A DNA stretch of 64,000 nt, from NCBI RefSeq assembly GCF_017352115.1, contig NZ_CP071448.1, forward strand, positions 4,066,001 to 4,130,000. The letters run 5' to 3'. The position numbers and the translations under genes were made by a program. Of this stretch, positions 25,462 to 33,900 are shown piece by piece (position 1 is the stretch's first letter; every line of letters begins with the position of its first letter). The notes under the pieces were generated by a model that did not search any database, had not been told where the DNA came from, and worked only from the letters and a program-made list of their open reading frames with translations. This stretch comes from Flavobacterium endoglycinae (lineage in GTDB: Bacteria > Bacteroidota > Bacteroidia > Flavobacteriales > Flavobacteriaceae).

Positions 25462-25594
25462 TTTGATTAAGTTTTTTGTTCCTGTTTCTTAGCCCTCTTT
25501 TTACAATCAAGAGAGTTTTGATGGCGCAGTAAAAAAGAGGGTAAGAAGGACAGCAAACGTTTAATGATTTTTTTCTTTTTTTGGAGCTTAATTT

Positions 25595-25742
25595 TTTAAA
25601 CACATAGAAACATAGGTTTTTTGTTTTTGTTTGAGAAAAAGAAAACCAAAAGAAACTAGTTTCTAACACATAGCTATGTGTATTAATGCAAGTGAAACGC
25701 CTTTTTTAAGTTCAGTTAATTCTATGATTCTATGTGTTTAAA
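25595..25742. repeat. MITE-like element, copy 2
   Basis: TTTAAACACATAGAAACATAG-type left end (25595-25615) and an inverse right end with one mismatch (25722-25742) enclose AGAAACTAGTTTCTAACACA and GTGAAACGCCTTTTTT. It lies between nirB and nirD, inside the likely operon. Confidence 0.8.
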
Positions 25743-25748
25743 TTATTT

Positions 25749-28262
25749 TTATGACCAAGCTTTTGGCATTTTTTGATCTCTTAACGGAACAAACGCGATA
25801 TTGTCATCTTTCTCATCAGAGTTCACGAAATGGTTGAAACGTTTCAATAATCTTGGTTTTTCTAGAACTTGTTTCCATTCGCATTCGAAAGTGTTTACCA
25901 AAGTCTGCATTTCAGCTTCAAGCGTTTCGCAGATTCCTAAACTGTCTTCAATAATGACTTGTTTTAGATACTCTAAACCTCCGTCTAATTTTTCAAGCCA
26001 AGTTGAAGTTCTAATAAGCGGGCCAGCAGTGCGGATGTAATACATTAAGAAACGATCCATGTATTTGATTACCGTTTCTTTGTCGATTTTTTCAGCCAAT
26101 AAAACTGCATGTTTTGGATTCGCGCCTCCATTTCCTGCAATGTATAAATTCCATCCACCTTCAACAGCGATTAATCCGAAATCTTTTCCACGTGCTTCCG
26201 CGCATTCGCGAATACAAGCTGAAACACCACCTTTTAATTTATGAGGAGAACGAATTCCTTTGTATCTGTTTTCTAGTTCAATCGCAAATCCGGCGCTGTC
26301 GTCCATTCCATAGCGGCACCAAGCATTTCCAACACAGCTTTTTACAGCACGAAGCGATTTTCCGTAAGCGTGACCACTTTCAAAACCATTTTCTATTAAG
26401 ATTTTCCAGATTTTTGGTAAGTCACTTAAATGTGCTCCGAATAAATCAACTCTTTGTGCTCCAGTAATTTTAGTATACAAATCGAATTGTTTTGCGACTT
26501 CGCCAATTACGATTAGTTTTTCAGCTGTAATTTCTCCTCCGGCAACTCTCGGAACAACAGAATAGGTTCCATTTCGCTGAATGTTTGCCAAAAATCTATC
26601 GTTTGTATCTTGAGTTGTGATGTGTTTGTTGGCCGTATCATTGTAAATACTTGAGAAAATAGAAGCGACAACTGGTTTACAAACTTCGCATCCGTCACCT
26701 TTTCCGTGATGATCCAGAACGTCATAGAAATTCTCGTATTTGTTGATTTTTACCAAATCGAATAATTCTTGACGCGTATAGCCGAAATGCTCGCAAATAA
26801 CTTCTTTTACTTCTTTTCCTAAAGATTTTTGAGTTGCTTTTACCAAATCAGAGACCATTGGTTTACAGCCTCCACAACCAGAAGTTGCTTTAGTTGCTTT
26901 TATTACATCTGAAAAAGTAGCACAAGATTCATCTAAAATTTTACAACAAATTGAACCTTTAGTCACATTTTCGCAAGAACAAATAACCGCTGTATCTGGC
27001 AAATCCATAACACTTCCTAAAGAAGAACCTTCAGAACCATCGCGAGAACCTAAAATCAAATCTTCCGGATTTTTAGGCAATGCCATTTCGTTAATGTAAA
27101 TCTGGAAAAGTGAACCGTAATCGCTTGAATCTCCAACTAAAATTCCGCCTAAAAGCTTTTTAGAATCTTTTGTAACGTTGATTCTTTTGTAAACGCCACT
27201 TAATTTATTTTCGTAAATAATAGCGGTAACGTCACTATTTTCAATAAAAGGATCACCAAAACTTGCCACTTCTACACCAATCAATTTCAATTGTGTTGAC
27301 ATATCGATGGTTTCTCTCATGGTTTTGTCACCATTTAAGATTTGCTCAGCGGCTACATCAGCCATTTCGTAACCTGGAGCAACAAGTCCGTAGATGTTTT
27401 GGTTGTAAAGTGCTGCTTCGCCAATCGCAAAAATAGAAGGATCTGATGTTCGCATTTGATTGTTTACCACAATTCCACCTCTAACGCCAACTTCAAGCCC
27501 TGAAACTCTTGCCAGTTCGTCACGAGGTTTAATTCCGGCAGAAATAACCAACATGTCTACTTTTAACAATTCGTCGTTTGCAAACATCATTCCTGTTATA
27601 CTTTCCTTTCCGTCAATATATTGCGTTGCTTTGTTAAGATGAATTCCGATATTTAATTCCTCTATTTTAGATTGAAGCATATCGCTCGCGCCTTGATCCA
27701 ATTGTCTCGGCATCAAACGAGGAGCAAATTCCACCACATGAGGATTCAAACCTAAATCACGAACCGCTTTTGCAGCTTCTAATCCTAATAATCCACCACC
27801 TAAAACAGCCGCTTCAGTAGCACCTTTTTGTTTTATTTTTCTAGCGTACGCCATAATAGCGTCTAGATCTTCGATGGTCCTGTAAACGAAAACACCTTCT
27901 TTTTCTACCCCTTCAATTGGTGGAACAAAAGGTGATGAACCTGTAGCCAAAACTAAGTAGTCGTACGTATGTGTTTTGCCTAAGTGTGTCTGTATGGTTT
28001 TTACATCACGATTAATATCTGTAATTAACTCAGATGTGTTTAGAATAATATTGTTTTGTTCATACCATTCAGTTGTTGACAGTGATAAGTCATCTGCCGT
28101 TTTTCCTCCAAAGTACTCGCTTAAGTGAACGCGATCGTAAGCGCGTCTTGGTTCTTCACCAAATACTGTGATTTGATACTTTTCTTGTCCTGATTTTGCA
28201 ACAAACTTTTCGCAAAATTTATAACCAACCATGCCGTTTCCAACTACTATTACTCTAATCAT
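25749..28262 (-). CDS. nirB: NAD(P)H-dependent siroheme nitrite reductase large subunit NirB
   Basis: 837 residues, standard NirB length. Order: FAD domain (VVGNGMVGYKF), NAD site (AAVLGGGLLGLEAA), two BFD-like [2Fe-2S] segments (CSCENV ... CGGC and CEVC), ferredoxin-like domain, then the siroheme/[4Fe-4S] motif C-x5-C (CVGNAWC) and C-x3-C (CIREC). The enzyme reduces nitrite to ammonium in the cytoplasm with NirD. It needs siroheme from cobA in the opposite operon. Its promoter carries the perfect TAAGTA-N4-TACTTA operator. Confidence 0.97.
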   Translation of the reverse strand: MIRVIVVGNGMVGYKFCEKFVAKSGQEKYQITVFGEEPRRAYDRVHLSEYFGGKTADDLSLSTTEWYEQNNIILNTSELITDINRDVKTIQTHLGKTHTYDYLVLATGSSPFVPPIEGVEKEGVFVYRTIEDLDAIMAYARKIKQKGATEAAVLGGGLLGLEAAKAVRDLGLNPHVVEFAPRLMPRQLDQGASDMLQSKIEELNIGIHLNKATQYIDGKESITGMMFANDELLKVDMLVISAGIKPRDELARVSGLEVGVRGGIVVNNQMRTSDPSIFAIGEAALYNQNIYGLVAPGYEMADVAAEQILNGDKTMRETIDMSTQLKLIGVEVASFGDPFIENSDVTAIIYENKLSGVYKRINVTKDSKKLLGGILVGDSSDYGSLFQIYINEMALPKNPEDLILGSRDGSEGSSLGSVMDLPDTAVICSCENVTKGSICCKILDESCATFSDVIKATKATSGCGGCKPMVSDLVKATQKSLGKEVKEVICEHFGYTRQELFDLVKINKYENFYDVLDHHGKGDGCEVCKPVVASIFSSIYNDTANKHITTQDTNDRFLANIQRNGTYSVVPRVAGGEITAEKLIVIGEVAKQFDLYTKITGAQRVDLFGAHLSDLPKIWKILIENGFESGHAYGKSLRAVKSCVGNAWCRYGMDDSAGFAIELENRYKGIRSPHKLKGGVSACIRECAEARGKDFGLIAVEGGWNLYIAGNGGANPKHAVLLAEKIDKETVIKYMDRFLMYYIRTAGPLIRTSTWLEKLDGGLEYLKQVIIEDSLGICETLEAEMQTLVNTFECEWKQVLEKPRLLKRFNHFVNSDEKDDNIAFVPLRDQKMPKAWS

Positions 28263-28288
28263 GATTTCTTTAATTAAGTATTACTATG

Positions 28289-28310
28289 CAAATATAAGTA
28301 TTTATACTTA
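28289..28310 (-). promoter_or_regulatory. nirB promoter with TAAGTA-N4-TACTTA operator
   Basis: The perfect palindrome TAAGTATAAATACTTA (- strand, 28310-28295) overlaps TATATTTG (28296-28289), a perfect -7 element 27 nt before the nirB ATG. The - strand string ATAAATACTTATATTTG is the same as at moeA. Three TACGTA sites lie further upstream (28317, 28361, 28383). Confidence 0.75.
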
Positions 28311-28527
28311 TAAAAATACGTAAGTTATTATTTTTTAAGTTGTAAATATGTTTTTGTAACTACGTATTTTGTGTTAATCTTCTACGTAGTGCGGGATTTG
28401 ATTGATTTTTTAGTTACTTAGTTTTTTTAAATTTGAAAGGATTCTAAATAAACGTTTCAAAAAAAATCGTAAATTCATAAGAATTTTATAGCTATTTTAC
28501 AAAAAGAGCATTTTAAACTTAAATCTC
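28311..28527. other. divergent control region nirB / META lipoprotein
   Basis: AT-rich, no gene. It holds TACGTA at 28317-28322, 28361-28366 and 28383-28388 upstream of nirB. No clear promoter for the + strand lipoprotein was placed. Confidence 0.5.
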
Positions 28528-29301
28528 ATGAAAAAAGTACTTTCAATATTGCTGTTATCATTCTTAGTCTTGGGATGCAAAACGGCAGCAAACAAAGATT
28601 CTGTTGCAACTTCGACAACAAGTTCTACAGAAGAAGATTTAAAATATTATTTTAAAGGAACCGGAAATGAACCTTTTTTGGGAATCAAAATAGGGAATGA
28701 AGAAATTGTTTTTACATCATTAATTCCAGGGAAAGAAAAAATCTCTTTTCCATCTGTTGAAGCTATTAGGACAATGGATGCTAATGTGAAAATGTATAAG
28801 GTAAGTAACGAAACCACTTCGGCAACTATTACAATACAGCAGTTAGATTGTCAGGATTCTATGTCTGGTGCGATTTCACCGTATAGTGTAAAAGTAGAAA
28901 TCAAAAATAATTCGGAATTAGAAGCGAAAAAATTAAGCGGTTGTGGAAAATATCTAACAGATTATCGATTGCACGATATTTGGGTTTTGGAAGAACTTAA
29001 TGGTTATAAGGTTTTTGCAACCGATTTTCAAAAGGAATTCCCAAGAATGGAGATTAATTCAACAGAAAATCAGTTTATGGGATATGGCGGTTGTAATTCA
29101 ATAACGGGACAAATCTTTTTTGAAAAAGATCTCCTTCGTTTTACAAAAGTAGTTTCCAACTTAATGGCTTGTCCGCAAGGAAATAAAGAGAGCGAATTTT
29201 TGAAAGCTTTACAAAGCACAACAACGTATTCTATTGAAAATAACCAATTGACTTTGTCGAATCCTTCTGGGAAATTGATTGTTTTTAAGAAAGTTGATTA
29301 A
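28528..29301 (+). CDS. META-domain lipoprotein
   Basis: 257 residues. A lipoprotein signal ends in LVLGC (Cys17). Residues about 35-140 form a domain starting YYFKGTGNEPFLGIKIGNE, similar to a COG3650-type module. Residues about 150-257 are a META domain (WVLEELNG, MGYGGCNSITGQ, MACPQGNKESEF), as in HslJ heat-stress lipoproteins. Likely located in the cell envelope; the function of META domains is poorly known. It is followed by a 102-bp inverted-repeat element that may terminate transcription. Confidence 0.88.
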   Translation: MKKVLSILLLSFLVLGCKTAANKDSVATSTTSSTEEDLKYYFKGTGNEPFLGIKIGNEEIVFTSLIPGKEKISFPSVEAIRTMDANVKMYKVSNETTSATITIQQLDCQDSMSGAISPYSVKVEIKNNSELEAKKLSGCGKYLTDYRLHDIWVLEELNGYKVFATDFQKEFPRMEINSTENQFMGYGGCNSITGQIFFEKDLLRFTKVVSNLMACPQGNKESEFLKALQSTTTYSIENNQLTLSNPSGKLIVFKKVD

Positions 29302-29338
29302 AGGTTTTGTTTCACGTTTAAAGTTTCAAGTTGCTGTT

Positions 29339-29440
29339 GTCATTTCGACTGAAAGGAGAAATCGCACAAGAAAATCTACAAAGAAAATCGCTAATCTTTG
29401 TCGACAAACTAGTGTGATTTCTCCTTTCAGTCGAAATGAC
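29339..29440. repeat. 102-bp element with 25-bp perfect inverted ends
   Basis: The left end (29339-29363, beginning GTCATTTCGACTGAAAGG) is repeated as an exact inverse at 29416-29440. It lies between convergent genes. The GTCATTTCGACTGAAAGGAG motif is a repeat type I associate with Bacteroidota genomes. No coding capacity. Confidence 0.9.
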
Positions 29441-29519
29441 AAACTAAAACGTTGTTTGTTGAGTATAATTAATAGAAACATAGCCCATGGTTTCAACCGT
29501 GGGAACTTGTTGATGTGAT

Positions 29520-30806
29520 TTATTCAAACAATTCTTTTGGATCGTCGTTTTCTGAATCTTCTTCAATAAAATCCAATTCCAAAGCTCGTACACTTTGAAC
29601 TGCATTTCCAGCAATACCGCGAATCGAACCGTACATTCCTAAAGTATTATGAACTACTTTTTCGATTTGTTTTTCTCTTTGTTTCCAAATTCTCTGCATG
29701 GCTCTTTTTTCAGAATCCAGATCGCTTTGCATTTGGGTGAAACCTTCTACAATTCCCTCAATCTGCAAACGGAATTCGTTGCTCGTTAAGAAATCATACA
29801 ACATCGACATTTTGTCGCCTTTGTTTTCTTGCGCTTGAACCGCTTGATTAATTTGAATTAAAGACTGACGCAAAACCGCACTTAAACCTTTAAATTCTTC
29901 GTATGTACAAATCCAAATTCCGTCTCGCATTCCCATTCGGTCCATTCCCGAAGGCATTACTTCGGTAACCAAAACTCCAATATTGGCTCTTTTGGTTCGA
30001 ATATCGTTTTTGAATTTCTCAATCCAAGATGGCTGAAACGCTTTGGTTCTTTTACTTTCGTAATAAATAGAACCGCAATTTTGATGTTCTCTTGTATTAA
30101 CCACTTGAAGACAGTCGGCACCGTTGGCTCCTTTTTTAACTTCGTCAATACTGTCAAGCGGGAAATTGTTGGCCAGCCATTCTTCAATTGCTAATTCCAT
30201 TACTTCGCCTTGCAATTGCATCGAACCTTGTTCTTGTTTGCGTTTCATTTCTTCAGTCAGCTTTTTTTGTTCTTCCAGCTGTTTCTGAAGTTCTTTGAAT
30301 TTCAGTTCGTTTTTATCGTCTTCCTGTTTTCTGATTTTTTCACGTTCCAAAGCCAATTGAGCGTTTAACTGCTTTTCGGCTTCGGCCTGAATGGCTTCTT
30401 TCATTTCCAGTTTTTCGCGCTGTAATTTTGCGATTTCACCTTCCATTTTATTCAATTCCCTAATTTTTTCAGACTTTTCAGAGAGTTCCTTTTCCATGAG
30501 TAGTAAACGATCTCTGTTTTCTTCTTCCAATTTGGCTTTTAATTTTTCTGAAATTTCTTTTTCAGCTGTCTTTTTCTCGCGCTCCAAACGTTCAGCAAAA
30601 AGTTCGTTTTCCTGTTTTTTCTTCGCTTCAAATTCGGATTTGGCTTTTTCCAATTGTTCGTTTTTAAGCTCCAATTCACGGTTTTGAATATTTGCTTTTT
30701 GTTGAAATTCTTTACGGATGCTATCTTCCAATTGATGCTTTAAAACATCATTGACATCGATAGGAGTTCCGCAGTTTGGACACTGAATTGAAGATTGTTC
30801 AGCCAT
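29520..30806 (-). CDS. DUF2130 protein: zinc-finger start, long coiled coil, PD-(D/E)xK-like domain
   Basis: 428 residues. The N-terminus has CPNCGTPID (Cys9, Cys12; only one pair, so a half zinc ribbon). Residues about 30-195 are a charged coiled coil. The C-terminal DUF2130 domain has Asp231 (GADCLQV) and Glu250-x-Lys252 (YYESKRTK), which fits the PD-(D/E)xK nuclease catalytic pattern. The family is widespread and uncharacterised. It stands alone on the - strand. DNA binding or cleavage is an inference from the motif. Confidence 0.85.
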   Translation of the reverse strand: MAEQSSIQCPNCGTPIDVNDVLKHQLEDSIRKEFQQKANIQNRELELKNEQLEKAKSEFEAKKKQENELFAERLEREKKTAEKEISEKLKAKLEEENRDRLLLMEKELSEKSEKIRELNKMEGEIAKLQREKLEMKEAIQAEAEKQLNAQLALEREKIRKQEDDKNELKFKELQKQLEEQKKLTEEMKRKQEQGSMQLQGEVMELAIEEWLANNFPLDSIDEVKKGANGADCLQVVNTREHQNCGSIYYESKRTKAFQPSWIEKFKNDIRTKRANIGVLVTEVMPSGMDRMGMRDGIWICTYEEFKGLSAVLRQSLIQINQAVQAQENKGDKMSMLYDFLTSNEFRLQIEGIVEGFTQMQSDLDSEKRAMQRIWKQREKQIEKVVHNTLGMYGSIRGIAGNAVQSVRALELDFIEEDSENDDPKELFE

Positions 30807-30916
30807 TTTGTATTGATTTTTATGGAATGGAATTATAATTTGCTAAGGTATTTAAAAGTTCTCTTTTTCTGATGTGGATTTCTGTACTAAATTGTAACGA
30901 ATTTTTGTTATAGATA

Positions 30917-30988
30917 GCCACGAATTCCGAATTTATTTTGAAAACTTTGCGCATAGATTTTAAAAAAATAAATTCGTGAATTCGTGGC
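30917..30988. repeat. GCCACGAATTC palindromic element, copy c
   Basis: GCCACGAATTCCGAATT on the left and AATTCGTGAATTCGTGGC (30971-30988) on the right. Its right edge meets the TAG stop of the LysR gene. Confidence 0.8.
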
Positions 30989-31865
30989 TATTTTTCCGCT
31001 AACAAAAAGGCAACAGCAGATTGCGTGATTTCAGAATGATCGTCTTTTGAAGTTATTATGGATACATTTGTATATAAATTAACTTTTTTCAATTCGATAA
31101 AAGCAATTTCTGAATCCTGATTGTTTTTCGCAATGTTTGACGGAACAATCGAAATTCCCAATCCATTTTTGACCAATTGCACTATTGAATTGATATTATT
31201 GGCTTCGTGAATAATCTTCGGCGTAAAGCCATAAAAAGCGCAAAGTTCCAGTAAAACTTCATGATAATGCGGCGCGTAATCCTTATTGAAAAAAACAAAC
31301 GTTTCATCTTTTAATTTTAAAATATCATTTTCCGATTTTATCTGAAAAGCGTTTTTATTATAAACCAATGAAAATCCGTCTTTAAACCATAAATGTGATT
31401 TTATTTTTGGCGAATGAATGGGCGATCTAATAATTCCCATTTCGATTTTTCCTTGTTCTAAAGCGTCGATTTGTTTGGTGGTGGAAATTTCGAAAAGTTT
31501 GAAATTGACGTAAGGAAATTGCGCTTTCAGATGTTTTATTAAATCGGAAATAATAGAAGAATAAATCGAACTGATATAAGCAATTCTGAATTCGCCCGAA
31601 ACGTTCTCTGCAATCTTTTTTGTTTTGGATGAAATGCGATCTAGATTCTGAAAAAGTGCCGTAACTTCTTCTTTAAAATACTTTCCTGCTTCGGTAAGTT
31701 CTACTTTTTTATTGTTTCTGATGAAAAGTTTGGCGTTAAGTTCTTCTTCTAATTCCGCTATTTGTCGGCTTAACGGCGGCTGCGAAATAAAGAGTTTTTT
31801 GAAGCTTTGGTAAAATTCAGTTCTTCAGCTACAGCTAAGAAATATTTTAGATGACGTAATTCCAT
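30988..31865 (-). pseudogene. LysR-family regulator broken by a one-base frameshift
   Basis: The reading frame starts at ATG 31865 (MELRHLKYFLAVAEELNFTKAS, the LysR winged-helix start) and then hits a stop. The next frame continues exactly with LFISQPPLSRQIAELEEEL and runs through the substrate-binding domain (SGEFRIAYISS, QGKIEMGIIRSP) to TAG 30988. The join falls in a run of six A's on the coding strand (31795-31800); seven would restore one frame of about 292 codons. It is a fresh inactivation, a phase-variable tract or a sequencing slip. The divergent methyltransferase would be the usual target of such a regulator. Confidence 0.85.
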
Positions 31866-31950
31866 GATACTTTTAAAGTATTATTAATTGATAAAAATAG
31901 TATTTTTAAAGTATTTATGAAAGGAGTAGTTTTGAAAAAATAAAATATTT

Positions 31951-32192
31951 CTCTCGCAGATTTAAACAGATTTAGCAGATTATTAATTTTTAGATAAATC
32001 ATCTTAATCATAATAATACCCGATCATATAATAGCAAAAAGATTCGCCCAATCTGCTTGATCTGCGGGAGATTAAAAAAGAAAAAAATAAGTTTCTCGCA
32101 GATTTAACAAATTTAAGCTGATCAAATCAGATTTTTTTTTATTTGAATCGTAAAGAATAAAAAAGAGAATCATTTTAAATCTGCGTGAAAAT
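31951..32192. repeat. two tandem inverted-repeat elements with CTCGCAGATTT ends
   Basis: Element 1 (31951-32071) runs from CTCTCGCAGATTTAAACAG to CTTGATCTGCGGGAG. Element 2 (32092-32192) runs from TTTCTCGCAGATTTAACAAA to AAATCTGCGTGAAAATT. The two fill nearly all the 347-bp gap between the LysR gene and the methyltransferase, leaving little room for a normal promoter. Confidence 0.7.
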
Positions 32193-32212
32193 TTTAAAAA
32201 AAATAAAAGGCC

Positions 32213-32920
32213 ATGAAAAAATCAACCATCGAAGAAATCAAAGAACGATTTGACAATGATGTCGAACGATTTTCAAATTTAGAAACAGGACAGGTGGCTA
32301 CAATCGACGCTACTATTTCTTTAGAATTAATAACGGAAGCTTCAAAACGAATTGTTCCGAATGCCAAAAACGTTTTGGATGTGGGCTGTGGAGCAGGAAA
32401 TTACACTTTGATGATGTTGTCTAAAGTGCCGAATTTAAACTGCACTTTGGTCGATTTGAGTTTGCCAATGTTGGATCGTGCTTTTGAACGGGTTTCGGCA
32501 GTAACAAATGGAAAAGTAGAAATAAAACAAGGTGATATTCGTGAGGTAGCTTTAGAAGAAGAAAGTTTTGATATTATTTTGGCGGGTGCTGTTTTACATC
32601 ATTTACGTGATGATAACGATTGGGAAACGACTTTCACTAAATTATTTAAATTATTGAAACCAGGCGGCTGTTTGATGATTTCAGATTTAATCACACAAGA
32701 TACTGATTTGTTGAATGAATATACATGGCAGCGTTATGGCGAATATTTGGAAGGAATAGGAGGGGCAGAGTATCGCCAAAAGGTTTTGGATTACATTGAA
32801 AAAGAAGATTCTCCGAGATCGATGAATTACCAGTTAGATTTGATGAAAAAAGTAGGTTTTTCAAAAGTCGAAATTTTACACAAAAACATGTGTTTCGGAG
32901 CTTTTGGAGGAATTAAGTAG
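32213..32920 (+). CDS. class I SAM-dependent methyltransferase (CmoA/UbiE-like)
   Basis: 235 residues. The start IEEIKERFDNDVERFSNL and motif I VLDVGCGAGNYTLMM (about residues 52-66), motif II DLSLPMLD, then GDIREVALEEESFDIILAGA and LKPGGCLMISDLI are typical of the family. Soluble. Substrate unknown. It is divergent from the broken LysR gene and convergent with the DUF3291 gene, ending in a shared palindromic repeat. Confidence 0.86.
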   Translation: MKKSTIEEIKERFDNDVERFSNLETGQVATIDATISLELITEASKRIVPNAKNVLDVGCGAGNYTLMMLSKVPNLNCTLVDLSLPMLDRAFERVSAVTNGKVEIKQGDIREVALEEESFDIILAGAVLHHLRDDNDWETTFTKLFKLLKPGGCLMISDLITQDTDLLNEYTWQRYGEYLEGIGGAEYRQKVLDYIEKEDSPRSMNYQLDLMKKVGFSKVEILHKNMCFGAFGGIK

Positions 32921-32928
32921 TTTTTATA

Positions 32929-33000
32929 GCCACGAATTCACGAATTTATTTTTTTACAATCTTTGCGTAAAGATTTTAAATTAATTCGTGAATTCGTGGC
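32929..33000. repeat. GCCACGAATTC palindromic element, copy d
   Basis: 72 bp with perfect arms GCCACGAATTCACGAATTT / AATTCGTGAATTCGTGGC. It lies between two convergent stop codons (32920 and 33009). Confidence 0.85.
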
Positions 33001-33008
33001 GGAAAAAT

Positions 33009-33473
33009 CTACGCTTCAATCGGCATCGGATATTTGTTTCTTAGATCGAAAACTAATTCTGAAGGGCCATTTTTCTGTAGGTAATCTAATTTTTCTACAG
33101 CCTCTTCCATGGTTGGAATTTGACCTTTTGGAATCCACCACATGGCTGTATGTGCTTTTCCGAATTTATGAAACCATTCTTTTCGGCGTCTTAAAAATTC
33201 GCTGTGAAACGTTTTGTACATATAATGTTCTAAAGTTTCGATGCTTTCCCAAACCGATACATTGATGATAATCTGCTCATCGTTGTACGGATTCAGACTT
33301 GTGGCATTGTAACTGTTGGTATCGTCTTTTAATCTCCAGACAAAACCTTCGCTTTCTTCTGCTAAAGTGTTTACAGCATCTAAATTATCTACAAATTCTT
33401 TCATTATTGGGTCGTTAATATCGACTCCTTTCATTTTGGCAACATTAATTTCATCAAGATGATAATGACTCAT
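33009..33473 (-). CDS. DUF3291 protein (monooxygenase-like fold)
   Basis: 154 residues. Blocks LDEINVAKMKGVDINDPIMKE, SEGFVWRL, NVSVWESIETLEHYMYKT and TAMWWIPKGQIPTMEEAVEKL are typical of DUF3291, a dimeric alpha+beta-barrel family related to antibiotic-biosynthesis monooxygenases. Function unknown. It is next to an ABM gene and mdaB on the same strand, suggesting a role in quinone or oxidative stress handling. No signal peptide. Confidence 0.85.
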   Translation of the reverse strand: MSHYHLDEINVAKMKGVDINDPIMKEFVDNLDAVNTLAEESEGFVWRLKDDTNSYNATSLNPYNDEQIIINVSVWESIETLEHYMYKTFHSEFLRRRKEWFHKFGKAHTAMWWIPKGQIPTMEEAVEKLDYLQKNGPSELVFDLRNKYPMPIEA

Positions 33474-33538
33474 ATTTTATTTTTGTGAATGAGAGGCAAT
33501 TTAGCTTTTTTCTGAATATTATGTAGGATTTTTTTTCT

Positions 33539-33610
33539 GCAACGAATTCACGAATTATTTTTTTAAAATCTATGCGTAAAGTATTTAAAATTAATTCGTG
33601 AATTCGTGGC
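33539..33610. repeat. GCCACGAATTC palindromic element, copy e
   Basis: Arms GCAACGAATTCACGAATT and AATTCGTGAATTCGTGGC with the inner string TATGCGTAAAGTATTT. It lies just past the ABM gene stop. Confidence 0.8.
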
Positions 33611-33619
33611 GGAAAAACT

Positions 33620-33898
33620 TTACAGAATCTGAGCGGTTTTATATACTTGAATTGGTGTTGAAACCAATGTTTCGGTTTGTTTGATGAAATCTTGCAGGTA
33701 AGACTGGCTGTTATGTAAATCTAAACCGGGTTGGTCTTTCCATTCTTCCCAAAGAATAAAAACATTTTCTGAAGTGTGTAAATCGTAACGAATGCATGCG
33801 GCTTCTTTTCTAGTTTCGGTTACTAGATGTGTCAGCATGTTTTGAACTTCAATTAAATGCTCTGGTTTGCTTTTTAAAATTGCGGTAATTGAGATCAT
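33620..33898 (-). CDS. antibiotic biosynthesis monooxygenase (ABM, YgiN-like)
   Basis: 92 residues, one ABM domain: ISITAILKSKPEHLIEVQNML, ACIRYDLHTSENVFILWEEW, YLQDFIKQTETLV. Small cofactor-free quinol monooxygenases such as YgiN have this length. In E. coli ygiN sits beside mdaB; here the gene follows mdaB by 2 nt, a strong sign of the same quinone redox pair. Confidence 0.9.
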   Translation of the reverse strand: MISITAILKSKPEHLIEVQNMLTHLVTETRKEAACIRYDLHTSENVFILWEEWKDQPGLDLHNSQSYLQDFIKQTETLVSTPIQVYKTAQIL

Positions 33899-33900
33899 AA

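Noticed and set aside
25391..25669. 92-codon - strand frame overlapping nirD start and MITE-like copy 2
   Set aside because: It runs across the repeat and overlaps nirD in another frame; no domain.
32963..33265. 100-codon + strand frame opposite the DUF3291 gene
   Set aside because: It is a shadow of the well-supported - strand gene and includes the palindromic repeat.
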